NCBI RefSeq assembly: GCF_022024175.1
Contig: NZ_CP091794.1
Location: forward strand, 2,542,001 to 2,606,000
Direction: 5' to 3'
DNA from: Prevotella communis
Lineage (GTDB): Bacteria > Bacteroidota > Bacteroidia > Bacteroidales > Bacteroidaceae
Length of the DNA: 64,000 nucleotides
The position numbers were made by a program, and so were the translations under genes. Positions 35,821 through 44,305 of this stretch are shown here, piece after piece (the stretch's first letter is position 1; every line of letters begins with the position of its first letter). The notes beneath the pieces were generated by a model. That model was not told the origin of the DNA. It did not search any database and saw only the letters and a program-made list of their open reading frames with translations.

Positions 35821-36945
35821 TTAATCATTGATCAGCATAGGCATCATCAGCATGAGCACATCCTGGTTCTCAGGCTGCTCAGAAGGCAGAACCAATCCTG
35901 CGCGGCTGGGGTCAGCCAACTGGATATTTACCTGATCGCAATCAAAGTTGTTCAGAATCTCAATGAAAGAAGAGCCCTTGAAGCCTATGCTCATTGGTGT
36001 GCCGTTATAGTCGCACATCATCTTCTCCGTTGCAGTCTTTGAGAAGTCATAGTCCTCGGCATCAAGCTGCAGGGTTCCGTTCTCCACATGGAAGCGAATC
36101 AGGTTGCTTGAGTCATTTGAGAAAGGCTGCACACGACGCAGAGCTGACAGCAGGCCCAGACGGTCAACAGTCAACTGGTTGGGGTTGCTCTGAGGAATCA
36201 CAGAGTTATAGTTGGGGAAGCGGCCCTCAATAAGACGGCAAATGATAACGCCTTCTTCGAAGTTAATCTCTGCATTACGCTCATCAAAACGGATCACCAC
36301 ATCACCACCCTGCTTGCCCAGCACATTTTTCAGCAACGTTGCAGGCTTCTTAGGCAGAATGAATGAAGCAGGCTGCTCACTGTGGATGTTCAGCACCTTA
36401 TTACGCACCAACTTATGGCCATCACTGGCAACAATAGCCAGGTAATCAGAAGTCAGATCAAAGTAGATACCATTCATCACAGGGCGCAACTCATCCTGAG
36501 CTGTAGCAAAGAGAGAACGGTTGATATTCTCAGCCAGCACGCCGGTAGCGATATTGATTGTTGTAGCGCCATCGCCAATCTGCTGAGCCTGGGGGAACTC
36601 ATCTGCATTCTCTACAGGCAGGGAGAACACACCATTCTGATAGCTGATCTTTGCGATGTTGCTATTCTGATCCACGTCGAAAGTGATGGGCTGTTCAGAA
36701 ATACCCTTTACAGCCTCCAACAAATCATGATTACCTACACAGAAACGGCCATCACCGTCGTTCTCTGTCAGCTCAAGAGAAGTCTTCATCATCACCTCGC
36801 TGTCCGAAGCTGTCAGGTTCAAGCGTCCGCCAACAACCTCAAAAAGGAAGTCACCCAGGATAGGCAATGAGTTCTTACTATTAATTACTCTTGACAAAGC
36901 CACCAATCGGCTGCTCAGTGCTGTGCTAGATACAACGAATCTCAT
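35821..36945 (-). CDS. dnaN: DNA polymerase III beta sliding clamp
   Basis: 374 residues, three clamp domains. MRFVVSSTALSSRLVALSRVINSKNSLPIL front, ATDSEVMMKTSL-like ASDSEV strand, VASDGHKLVR in domain 2, and the C-terminal hydrophobic-pocket strand LMMPMLIND. Ring that tethers the replicase to DNA. Own promoter. Head of a long codirectional run (exonuclease, coaBC, DUF4835, recN and on). Confidence 0.95.
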   Translation of the reverse strand: MRFVVSSTALSSRLVALSRVINSKNSLPILGDFLFEVVGGRLNLTASDSEVMMKTSLELTENDGDGRFCVGNHDLLEAVKGISEQPITFDVDQNSNIAKISYQNGVFSLPVENADEFPQAQQIGDGATTINIATGVLAENINRSLFATAQDELRPVMNGIYFDLTSDYLAIVASDGHKLVRNKVLNIHSEQPASFILPKKPATLLKNVLGKQGGDVVIRFDERNAEINFEEGVIICRLIEGRFPNYNSVIPQSNPNQLTVDRLGLLSALRRVQPFSNDSSNLIRFHVENGTLQLDAEDYDFSKTATEKMMCDYNGTPMSIGFKGSSFIEILNNFDCDQVNIQLADPSRAGLVLPSEQPENQDVLMLMMPMLIND

Positions 36946-36984
36946 ATGATTATTCTTTTTTTATTATTACTCGGTTTTGGAGTA

Positions 36985-37016
36985 CAAAAATACAAAAAAA
37001 GCCTATTAATCACAAA
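36985..37016 (-). promoter_or_regulatory. Promoter of dnaN
   Basis: Minus strand TTTG (37013-37016), 20 bp, TATTTTTG (36985-36992), 40 bp before the start. Confidence 0.8.
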
Positions 37017-37107
37017 ATATTTGCGAAAAAATTACTTGTTTTCAAACTATTTTAGTAATTTCGCAAGCGATTTTGAAAAAAAACAAATAAAATAACAAAT
37101 TATTGAT

Positions 37108-37515
37108 ATGGATTTAACAGGAAAAGTCATTGCCATCATGGAGGCAAGAAGCGGTGTTTCATCACGCACAGGAAACAATTGGATGACGCAGGAATACGTG
37201 ATTGAGGTTCCTGGTCAGTACCCCCGCAAGATGCTATTCAATATCTTCGGTGAGGATCGCATTAAGCAGTTCAACATTCAGCCTGGTGAGGAGATTACCG
37301 TTCAGTTTGACATTGATGCTCGCGAATATAATGGCCGTTGGTTCAACGACATTCGTGCATATAATATTATTCGTGGTCAGGTAGCAGGTGCAGTACCTGC
37401 AGCTACTCCTTTCCCTCCACAGCAGGCTGCAGCTCCTAACGCTGCAACATCACCATTCCCTCCCGCACAGGAGCCCGCTGCCGGTGAAGGTGCTGCCGAC
37501 GATCTGCCCTTCTAA
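37108..37515 (+). CDS. DUF3127 protein (OB-fold-like)
   Basis: 135 residues. Front (MDLTGKVIAIMEARSGVSSR, QEYVIEVPGQYPRKMLFN) is the DUF3127 pattern; the tail is Pro/Ala/Gln-rich and ends DDLPF. This layout, an OB-like domain, a flexible tail and an acidic-hydrophobic tip, copies single-stranded DNA-binding proteins, whose DDIPF-like tip recruits partners. An SSB-like role is inferred. A weak promoter (TAATTTCG at 37056) precedes it. Confidence 0.82.
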   Translation: MDLTGKVIAIMEARSGVSSRTGNNWMTQEYVIEVPGQYPRKMLFNIFGEDRIKQFNIQPGEEITVQFDIDAREYNGRWFNDIRAYNIIRGQVAGAVPAATPFPPQQAAAPNAATSPFPPAQEPAAGEGAADDLPF

Positions 37516-37535
37516 GCAAGTAGCAAAACACCATA

Positions 37536-37567
37536 AAAGCATCTGTTCTGAAGCAGATGCTTTTTTA
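37536..37567 (+). terminator. Terminator after the DUF3127 gene
   Basis: AAAGCATCTG / CAGATGCTTT stem with a TTTTTT run. Confidence 0.88.
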
Positions 37568-37655
37568 ATGTCTCAATTTTAACTATATACAATAAGGTAA
37601 GAATGTAGTACACGCCATCAACCAATAGAGGTAAAAACACCACCAGAGGCACAAG

Positions 37656-37694
37656 AAAAAAAGAGACCAGTCTATGCGAACTGGCCTCTTTTTT
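37656..37694. terminator. Terminator after the SLC13 transporter gene (bidirectional form)
   Basis: AAAAAAGAG-CCAGT ... ACTGG-CTCTTTTTT; T runs on both strands. Confidence 0.85.
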
Positions 37695-37699
37695 AGCTT

Positions 37700-39496
37700 T
37701 TATTGTAGTGGAACTAACGGATAAACGATGTTCACAATCAGTATATTGGCAGCAAGGATAATGAGGTTCATCAGGAAACCGATGCGCATAAAATCGCTGA
37801 AACGGTAGCCACCAGGTCCATAGACCAGCATATGGGTTGGCGAGCCGATAGGTGTAGCGAAACTGGAGCTAACGCTGACCATCAGCGCGATGAGAAAAGG
37901 ATAGGGTTCATAGCCTAGCTTATCGGCAGCCTCGTACATAATGGGGAAGAACATGGCACCTGCCGCCGTATTGGAGATAAACTCGGTGATGAAAGTGCCC
38001 ACGAAACAGATGGCAGTCATGACGACAATAGGGTTGGAGCCGCAGACATCAAGGATACCGAAAGCAAGCCGCTCGGCTATGCCTGTCTTCTGGATAGCGA
38101 CACCCAACACAACGGACCCAGCAAACACCATCAGTATTTCCCAGTTGATAGACTTCATCGCCTGGTCAACACTGCAGCACTTAAACAGGAGCATGGCAAT
38201 GGCGGCTAGAAAGGCACACTGCAGCAAAGGGATAATATTGAGGGCAGAGAGCACTACCATCAGAATCATGATGGTGGTGGAGATAAGTGTCTTCCTACCG
38301 ATATTAGGCACCTGGGGAGAATCAAAGAACTGTAACTGCGAGGAGAGACGATCCGTTTGGATGTTGACCTTAGGCGGACAATCGAGTAACAGTGTGTCGC
38401 CTGCCTGAAGCACCACATCACGAGGAGACTGATTGATGCGCTTGCCGCGACGAGCTACAGCCACCAGAAGCATATTGTTTTCTTTCTCAAAAGCACTATC
38501 GACTATCCGGGTGTTGATGAGGCTGCTGCCGAAGGTGATGTAGGCTGTACGCAACTGACGATGCTTGTCGACTTCATTAAACGTAAATACTGGATGGTCG
38601 GCACTGACAAATTTATGCGTGTCACGCAGGTCGAGTATTTCATCAATCTGTCCAGCATATATCAGACGGTCACCTCCCATAATAATCTCATCGGAAGAAG
38701 AGGGAGACACCACTTCGTCGAAATGTATAATCTCAATTAGTTTACCGCCTTTCACATTATCAATATTGGCTTCACAAACCGTTTTACCGATATGAGGGTT
38801 GTCCGAGGGTACTAACAGTTCCACAGTATAGTCGGTGGTTGACTCGAAGGCAGCCTCAGGTGCCTTGCGGTCTGGCAACAGCTTGCGCATGGCAATGATG
38901 GAGAGTACTCCGATAAAGAGACAAAACAAACCGGGAATGGTAGTAGCCAACACATTCATTGCAGTGCCGGTCTTATCGGCATAAAGACCAGAGATAATCA
39001 GGTTTGGCGGTGTACCTATCAACGTACACACACCACCCATGCCCGATGCATAGCTCAGTGGAATCAACAGCTTTGACGGAGAGACACCTAGCTTCTTCGA
39101 CCACATTTTGACAATGCCCACGAAGAGAGCCACAACGGTAGTATTGCTGAGGAACGAACTGAGTGCTGCCACAGGAAGCATCAGCCGGATAACAGCCTTA
39201 GAGTAGCTCTTAGGCTGGCCTAACAGGTGCTTTACAATCCACTGTAGCACACCAGTATGAGTAAGTCCGGCCACCACAACAAAGAGCACACCAATGATTA
39301 CCACTGATGTTGAGGAGAAACCGGAAAAAGCCTCCTTAGCATCGAGCACACCGGTGACAAAGAGAATGGAAATAGCTCCAAGAAATACCAAGTCAGCACG
39401 TAACTTGGTAAACAGAAGTACCGTAAACATTGATAGCACCGTGACTATCGTAATCCAAGCGTAGAGGTTAAAACCCCAAAAGACGATTGATTCCAT
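37700..39496 (-). CDS. SLC13-family transporter with two RCK_C (TrkA-C) domains
   Basis: 598 residues. Membrane halves at about 10-200 and 400-598 flank a soluble middle (about 210-380) holding two TrkA-C-like domains (GGDRLIYAG; AGDTLLLDC). Transport marks: SNTTVVALF in the first half and EFISNTAAGAMFFP in the second, the paired SNT motifs of SLC13/DASS. Substrates in this group are sulfate, dicarboxylates or similar anions; not resolvable here. Confidence 0.88.
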   Translation of the reverse strand: MESIVFWGFNLYAWITIVTVLSMFTVLLFTKLRADLVFLGAISILFVTGVLDAKEAFSGFSSTSVVIIGVLFVVVAGLTHTGVLQWIVKHLLGQPKSYSKAVIRLMLPVAALSSFLSNTTVVALFVGIVKMWSKKLGVSPSKLLIPLSYASGMGGVCTLIGTPPNLIISGLYADKTGTAMNVLATTIPGLFCLFIGVLSIIAMRKLLPDRKAPEAAFESTTDYTVELLVPSDNPHIGKTVCEANIDNVKGGKLIEIIHFDEVVSPSSSDEIIMGGDRLIYAGQIDEILDLRDTHKFVSADHPVFTFNEVDKHRQLRTAYITFGSSLINTRIVDSAFEKENNMLLVAVARRGKRINQSPRDVVLQAGDTLLLDCPPKVNIQTDRLSSQLQFFDSPQVPNIGRKTLISTTIMILMVVLSALNIIPLLQCAFLAAIAMLLFKCCSVDQAMKSINWEILMVFAGSVVLGVAIQKTGIAERLAFGILDVCGSNPIVVMTAICFVGTFITEFISNTAAGAMFFPIMYEAADKLGYEPYPFLIALMVSVSSSFATPIGSPTHMLVYGPGGYRFSDFMRIGFLMNLIILAANILIVNIVYPLVPLQ

Positions 39497-39557
39497 AAGC
39501 TATTTTCTATTTTCATTTCTTTCCTATACTTGTTTCGTCAGCTTAAACACTTTGCAA

Positions 39558-39598
39558 CCATCTGCAGCGTGCTCGTGACACGAGCGTACTGTAGATGG
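39558..39598. repeat. Long inverted repeat directly downstream of a promoter
   Basis: CCATCTGCAG...CTGTAGATGG: 19 paired positions around a 3-base loop, 15 Watson-Crick, three G-T and one mismatch when read on +. Read on minus, the direction of the SLC13 transcript, the G-T pairs become C-A mismatches. It starts 2 bp from the promoter -7, so it would form the 5' end of that mRNA. Confidence 0.85.
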
Positions 39599-39600
39599 TA

Positions 39601-39608
39601 CAAAGATA
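39601..39608 (-). promoter_or_regulatory. Promoter -7 element of the SLC13 transporter gene
   Basis: TATCTTTG on the minus strand, about 105 bp before the start at 39496; no -33 TTTG at normal spacing. Confidence 0.6.
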
Positions 39609-39777
39609 AAACAAACATTTCTAATTATAGCACTTTTTTGCAAAAAATGTTATTATCAAGTTCTTAAATTCTAAAAAACAAGCCATTTTGTAGTTTCAAG
39701 GAACCTTTCCTGAATATGTTACACGTCCAAATATCATAAAAAGATTTATGTTTTTAAAGTATTGTATTTACATATGT

Positions 39778-39815
39778 AATAAAAAGAGAACTGCCCATAC
39801 GGACAGGTCCCTTTA
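39778..39815 (-). terminator. Terminator after the ppdK-tail remnant
   Basis: Minus strand GGGACCTGTCC-GTAT-GGGCAGTTCTC with a following TTTTTAT; an 11-bp stem with wobble pairs. Confidence 0.65.
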
Positions 39816-39834
39816 CATTATATCAGAATGATAT

Positions 39835-39882
39835 TTACTCCTCAACAACTGCCTGCGCAGCGGCTAATATTTTTACTATCAT
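39835..39882 (-). pseudogene. Remnant of a ppdK 3' end (last 10 codons)
   Basis: The minus strand encodes LAAAQAVVEE followed by a stop; the true ppdK product ends LAAAQAAVEE before its stop at 50110. The DNA core CTGCCTGCGCRGCGGC (+) is shared, and like ppdK the stop is followed by a terminator. Upstream of the match the similarity ends at once. It may be a duplicated gene end left by integration, or a relic of a second ppdK. An ATG gives a 15-codon frame, but I see no reason to call it a gene. Confidence 0.55.
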
Positions 39883-40085
39883 ACTGATTATTAGATACTT
39901 ACATTTTGACTAATCAACATTTAAGCTGCATTTTTCGTGCATTCTGCACGTTTTTCTTGCAGAATGTGCTTACTTTTTAACATATTTAGACGATTTGACA
40001 TCTCTTCTTGCCATTTTTTGTTTCAATTAAAAGAAAAACGAATAGACTCTTGCGGTGTAAGTTTAGGTTTAAGTTTAGATGTTCT

Positions 40086-40115
40086 TATATATAATAAGGT
40101 AAAGTAAACCCTAAC
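40086..40115. repeat. Copy 1 of a shared motif ATATATAATAAGGTA-n-GTAAACC
   Basis: About 23 of 25 bases agree with 46136-46162 in the same orientation. Flanked here by AAGTTTAGG and GAGTTTACC, giving inverted repeats. Confidence 0.55.
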
Positions 40116-40274
40116 CATAATGATTGAGTTTACCATTTTCAGTTTAGAGATTCATGTATATATCAATCATCTCTCAAGCCAGTAAAAAATTGCTGCTGCA
40201 AAGGTACAAAATCTTATTGAAATAAACGAGAATAGTATGAAGAAAACACGATTTGCGTATTCATTTTAACTTAA

Positions 40275-40340
40275 GTGCACAACGGGGTCGGTTCCGCTGT
40301 GCACTCGGCTGTGTAGAGACGTCACACTGTGGCGTCTCTA
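40275..40340. repeat. Two REP-like hairpins after the GH127-type gene
   Basis: First: GTGCACA ... TGTGCAC, 40275-40304, 11-position stem. Second: TAGAGACGTCAC-ACT-GTGGCGTCTCTA, 40314-40340, 12-position stem. No T run, so they look more like REP-type palindromes than simple terminators, although they may end the GH127 transcript. Confidence 0.7.
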
Positions 40341-40353
40341 CTGCTGTTAAGGG

Positions 40354-43300
40354 CTACTTCACAACTTTCTTTCCGTTCTCAATCAGCACTTTCCTTACAG
40401 CCGACTGAGCATTCTCCACTTGCATGCCGCCCAGTGTGTAGGTTCGGGCATGCTGGGGCTGACTGACCCGCATGATGCCTGTCGTGGTGGAAGAGATGTA
40501 GTCGTCGACACTCTTGGCAAAGTTGATGTCGAAGATTTCACAGGAGCCATCCTCATTCGAGGAGGTGAGGCCGAAGATGGTCATTCCCATGCACACATTG
40601 GGACGGTCGCCGGTGAAATTGTCGTAGAGACCGCTGGTTGACATGTTCCATGCCACCAGATCGCGCTCTTCGCCGTTGATGATCACCTTGTCCTGGAACG
40701 CAGGCACCACCTGCGAACCACGGTTGGTGCCGTTGAGCCACCACAGATACGATGCCCCCTGGGTGGTCTTCAGTCCTTTGCCGCACACGACGAGATACGT
40801 CTGGCTGGCCTCGATGTCGTAGTCGTGCTCCTGGTATTTCAGTGTCAGCGCGATGTTGTTGTCGCCCACGCTCCTGGCCATGATCACGTTGCGCTCCTCA
40901 TCGTAGGTGATGTTGCTTGCCGGAATGCGCCAGGCATCGCCCGTGGTCCAGTCGCTGGCATGGAACTGATAGGCATTGGCCGAGACGTTGTAGCCGCTCA
41001 CCAGTCGCAGATAGTACAGACCGGGGTTCAGCGTGCCAGCCGTGGCAGCGAGTCGCACGGTGAAGCGTGTCTTCACCTGTCCGTTCTCATCCTTCAGCAG
41101 GGCGTCGGGGATGGGATATTCGGCATTGTAGAAGCCGTTGACCGCCCCCTTCACCTGAGCCGGGATGACGATGTCGGCAATCTTCGTTCCGTCGACCATC
41201 AACGCGGCCTTGCGCCCATTGTCGGCTGTCGTGAAGCGGCACATCACAGCCAGTCCGTTGCTCTCCTGTCCGGGGTTGTAGAGCGTGTACTGCACATAGC
41301 CGCCCGCCTTGGCATCGCGATAGCTCTCGCCGTTGTAGTTGCCCGTGCTCGAATCCGACGAGTAGTTGTACTCATGTCCGGCCTCGCTCTGCTGTTCACC
41401 GGGTGCCACAAAGTCGATGGTGCGTGCCTGCAGTGCCTCGTTGGCCGCCTCGGTCTGTGCCATGTCGCTGTTGGCAAAGTTCTCAGCCGTCTGCTGATAC
41501 CAGTAGCACATGTAGCGGTCGTGGTGAATCTGATAGAAGGGCTGCAAGCTGAGCGTGCTCCATGTGTAGGTATCCACCCCCTCGCGACTGGCATCGATGG
41601 CGAAGGTGAGCTTCGACAGGTCCTTTGCCTCAATGCGCTTCAGCACATCAGTACGACTGCCGATGAGCAGCGGGGCCGACAGCAGGTTCTTCGACGAGGC
41701 CATCGAGCCGGGCGCATGGTCCATGCGGCCCTCGCCGCCGTATTCGTTCTGCAGCTGTTCGCTGCCGTTGGTCGTGTTGGCGCCAAGCAGGATGGGACCA
41801 TACCTGAAGGCCACATAGTCCGTGTAGTTGGGACATTCCGCGTAGCCCAGCTCCATGGGCAGCTCCACGTTGATCACGTCGCCCACGGCCCAGTTGCGCT
41901 GCAGTTTCACATAGCTGGCTTTCCCATAGGTTGTCTCTATGTCCGATTTCTCTCCGTTCACCGTCACCTCATATCCTTTTCCTGCCCATGCCGGGTGACG
42001 AAGGGCTATGGTGTACTGTCCGCTCTTGTTGATGGTAATCTTGGTGCGTGGCTCAAAGGGGAAGGCCGTCTCCTGAACAACGATGAAATCGGTGCTTTCC
42101 AGGCGCGAAGGAGTGAAGAGATTCACGTAGAGCGTCTTGTTGCCGTCGTGCGTGTAGATGAAATGGCCGTACTTGGAGTGGTTCTCCATGCCCGTACCCA
42201 CACAGCACCACATGGCTTGATTCACCTGCGAGTAGATGCGGTAGCCCTGCGGACGGAGCGTGGTGAAGTAGACATAGCCGCCCGTGACGGGGTCTTGCGT
42301 GGAGAGGATGTGGTTCCACGTGGCATACTCGTAGAAGTCGGCATACTTGGCATCGGCGGTGCGGTCGCTCATCATCTCCGACATCTTCAGCATATTGTTC
42401 GTGTTGCACGATTCGGGACCGTCCAGCTGGTCTATGTAGCGGTTGGAGTTGCTGGCCGACAGGAAATGCTCGTTCACTGAGTTGCCGCCTATGCACACGG
42501 TGCGGTTCTCAGCCACGTCGGTCCAGAAGTTATCGGCAGCCGTCAGGTAGTTCGTCGCAGCATTGTCCATCTCTCCTATGCGCTCCATGCCTATATACTT
42601 AGGCACTTGCGTGTTGGCATGTCTGCCGTCGAGGAAGGTCTTGTTGAGTGTCTGCATGCCGTTGAGCATCGTCTTGTGGGTGAATTTCTTGGCAGCATCC
42701 AGATAATTGCTGTCGCCGAACAGCTGATAGGCATCGAGCATCGATTCGTTCATGCCGCCGTGCTCCGTGTTCAGCATGCTCTCCATGTCGGCATCGCTCA
42801 CCTTGGCCACCACGTTCACGCTCCAGTCGGCCAACTTCTTGAACACATCCTTGGCCGTGGGGTTGTTGCCGTAGATGAACGCATCGCGAAGGCCGGCCAG
42901 AATCTTGTGCTCACAGTAGAATGGCACCCATCCGCCATGACTCGCAAGTGGCTCGGTGTTGCCCTGGTAGAGGGCGGTCCAGTCGCTGTTGATGGGCTGT
43001 CCGCCGATGAAGCCATACAGTCCCTGCGTGTGCTGGTCGAACTGGTCCTGACAGTCCTTCATCACGCCCACCATATAGTCCATGCGCTCCTTCAGCTGTG
43101 CTTTCACGTCGGCATCGTGGCAGGCAGCATAGGCCAGTGCCAGTGCCGACAGGTAGTGACCGCCCACGTGTCCGCTCAGGTCGAAGTTCGCATCGCCCCA
43201 GTTGACGAAGTTGGGGTGTTTCGTCAGCCATTGATAATAAGGACTGTTGCTGTCTTTGGTCGAGGCCAGTCCTGTCTGTCGCACGTAGGGCGTCAGCAGT

Positions 43301-43476
43301 CGGTCTGTGTCATATTTGAGCAGCGTCTTAAAGTTCAGCTCCATAGCCGTTTTCATCGGGCCGTCGAGCAACGTCACCTGTTCCAGGTCGAAATGTTTGG
43401 GATAGAGTTCGCTTTGTGCCAGCGAGGCGCTCGATGCGGCCAGGGCCAGTAAGGCAGTTAAAGTCAGTTTGCGCAT
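40354..43476 (-). CDS. GH127-type glycoside hydrolase (beta-L-arabinofuranosidase-like)
   Basis: 1040 residues, signal peptide to about SLAQ. The catalytic part (about 25-640) has the GH127 zinc/cysteine site: Glu355 and Cys357 in GPESCNTNN and the Cys424-Cys425 pair in MWCCVGTGM, where a Cys is the nucleophile. Extra C-terminal beta modules (about 690-1000) follow, and the tail (TYTLGGMQV ... ENGKKVVK) resembles Bacteroidales surface-sorting tails. Removes L-arabinofuranose units from plant glycans if true to family. The gene looks much more GC-rich than its surroundings (38 of 60 G+C at 41641-41700), which suggests transfer. No transporter genes accompany it. Confidence 0.87.
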   Translation of the reverse strand: MRKLTLTALLALAASSASLAQSELYPKHFDLEQVTLLDGPMKTAMELNFKTLLKYDTDRLLTPYVRQTGLASTKDSNSPYYQWLTKHPNFVNWGDANFDLSGHVGGHYLSALALAYAACHDADVKAQLKERMDYMVGVMKDCQDQFDQHTQGLYGFIGGQPINSDWTALYQGNTEPLASHGGWVPFYCEHKILAGLRDAFIYGNNPTAKDVFKKLADWSVNVVAKVSDADMESMLNTEHGGMNESMLDAYQLFGDSNYLDAAKKFTHKTMLNGMQTLNKTFLDGRHANTQVPKYIGMERIGEMDNAATNYLTAADNFWTDVAENRTVCIGGNSVNEHFLSASNSNRYIDQLDGPESCNTNNMLKMSEMMSDRTADAKYADFYEYATWNHILSTQDPVTGGYVYFTTLRPQGYRIYSQVNQAMWCCVGTGMENHSKYGHFIYTHDGNKTLYVNLFTPSRLESTDFIVVQETAFPFEPRTKITINKSGQYTIALRHPAWAGKGYEVTVNGEKSDIETTYGKASYVKLQRNWAVGDVINVELPMELGYAECPNYTDYVAFRYGPILLGANTTNGSEQLQNEYGGEGRMDHAPGSMASSKNLLSAPLLIGSRTDVLKRIEAKDLSKLTFAIDASREGVDTYTWSTLSLQPFYQIHHDRYMCYWYQQTAENFANSDMAQTEAANEALQARTIDFVAPGEQQSEAGHEYNYSSDSSTGNYNGESYRDAKAGGYVQYTLYNPGQESNGLAVMCRFTTADNGRKAALMVDGTKIADIVIPAQVKGAVNGFYNAEYPIPDALLKDENGQVKTRFTVRLAATAGTLNPGLYYLRLVSGYNVSANAYQFHASDWTTGDAWRIPASNITYDEERNVIMARSVGDNNIALTLKYQEHDYDIEASQTYLVVCGKGLKTTQGASYLWWLNGTNRGSQVVPAFQDKVIINGEERDLVAWNMSTSGLYDNFTGDRPNVCMGMTIFGLTSSNEDGSCEIFDINFAKSVDDYISSTTTGIMRVSQPQHARTYTLGGMQVENAQSAVRKVLIENGKKVVK

Positions 43477-43516
43477 TTTGGCAATTGTTTAGTTAATAAA
43501 ATATACTTTTCGGCTA

Positions 43517-43524
43517 CAAAGATA
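43517..43524 (-). promoter_or_regulatory. Promoter -7 element of the GH127-type gene
   Basis: TATCTTTG on minus, 41 bp before the start; no clear -33 TTTG. Confidence 0.55.
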
Positions 43525-43584
43525 ATGAAAGTTCTCGAAATGCGGCATGAACCATCTCGAATTCTAGATAAATTTTAGATTGAA

Positions 43585-43625
43585 GACTATAGATTTGGAC
43601 TACAGACTTTAGACTATAGACTTTA
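43585..43625. repeat. Intergenic heptad repeat array (about 6 units)
   Basis: GACTATA, GATTTG, GACTACA, GACTTTA, GACTATA, GACTTTA; one unit is a base short. Reverse complement GTCTAAA/GTCTATA relates it to the GTCTGAG units elsewhere. Confidence 0.75.
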
Positions 43626-43697
43626 GACGGTTTTTGAGATTAGGCTTAAATCATGCTGGATGTGACGAGGGACAGCCCCTGTCACCTTTTACCGAAA

Positions 43698-43793
43698 ATG
43701 ATGTTGAATAGCTGCTTTATCCAGATATTGGAGATGGCCCAGCTGCGCTACAAGACCTACGTCCGCAAAACGCAGGAGAACTGGGAGGAGTGA
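43698..43793 (+). CDS. 31-codon ORF, probable gene-end remnant
   Basis: MMLNSCFIQILEMAQLRYKTYVRKTQENWEE, given here as: a hydrophobic start then a charged helix ending RKTQENWEE. It has the GC content and codon look of a real C-terminus and is followed 22 bp later by a strong terminator, but it has no promoter. A GACAG-CCC-CTGTC palindrome (about 43672-43684) lies just upstream. I cannot name the parent protein; a small peptide gene is the alternative. Confidence 0.35.
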   Translation: MMLNSCFIQILEMAQLRYKTYVRKTQENWEE

Positions 43794-43814
43794 ATCCTCT
43801 ATCCTATCATAGTA

Positions 43815-43844
43815 AAGCGGCGCATCCGATTGGGTGCGCCGCTT
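43815..43844. terminator. Strong hairpin, probable terminator
   Basis: AAGCGGCGCA / TGCGCCGCTT, a perfect 10-bp stem with a 10-base loop, followed by AATATAT. Weak T tract. Confidence 0.7.
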
Positions 43845-43917
43845 AATATATAACAATGTGTGGCTCTAAGATTCCATGTTGGATTGTTACAGAATGAACT
43901 TGCAGAAACAAATTCAA

Positions 43918-44280
43918 TTATTGCTTGGGCTTGACAGGCAAAGCTAATGGTAATGAGAAATTAAGTTTATGAGTCATAAGAGAGGTGTTCTGGCTCTCTT
44001 TGCTTCCTCCTGCATGGAATAATGAAAATACTTCTATAGCGCCTTTCCCACTTTGGGCAGATGCATCAGATACAGTAATTGCCAAGTCGAAATGTATTTC
44101 CCGAACCAAATGCGCAGTTCCGTCTTTAAAGGAATATGTATCATTTTTAGGAAAACCGCTTTCATTAGTTATGTTCTCTGTAGCAACAAATGAATGTTGA
44201 TTACCGAGCTGCAGATTTGTTTCGTTTACACCTTCTGCAATTTGCGTCAGGGTTTCCTTAATAAAATCTTTTACATTCAT
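43918..44280 (-). CDS. Small protein of unknown function
   Basis: 120 residues, no signal peptide or membrane segment. An N-terminal amphipathic helix (MNVKDFIKETLTQIAEGVNE) is followed by a beta-rich domain (REIHFDLAITVSDA; GAIEVFSLFHAGG) and a strand ending in KLNFSLPLALP. I recall similar unnamed small proteins in many genomes, sometimes near trypsin-like or defence genes, but cannot tie this one to a function. It lies downstream of the TnpB-like gene on the same strand, 234 bp away, with no promoter of its own that I can see. Confidence 0.65.
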   Translation of the reverse strand: MNVKDFIKETLTQIAEGVNETNLQLGNQHSFVATENITNESGFPKNDTYSFKDGTAHLVREIHFDLAITVSDASAQSGKGAIEVFSLFHAGGSKESQNTSLMTHKLNFSLPLALPVKPKQ

Positions 44281-44305
44281 AATTATACTCTATTTTACAT
44301 GTTTA

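Larger units (their letters stand above)
39609..40353. other. Gene-poor stretch between the SLC13 and GH127 genes
   Basis: No convincing gene. It holds the ppdK-tail remnant with its terminator, a palindrome CGTGCATTCTGCACG (39936-39950) followed by the half-copy TTGCAGAATGTGC, AGTTTAGG/GTAAACC-type inverted words around ATATATAATAAGGTA (40086-40115), and two hairpins just after the GH127 stop (40275-40340). AT-rich apart from the hairpins. Confidence 0.7.

Noticed and set aside
39835..39882. 15-codon ORF as a leader peptide for the downstream hairpin
   Set aside because: No run of regulatory codons and no gene to attenuate behind it in the right distance; the match to the ppdK tail explains it better.
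40825..42480. 551-codon open frame antisense to the GH127-type gene
   Set aside because: GC-rich codon bias of the real gene opens this frame; no domain and no start context.
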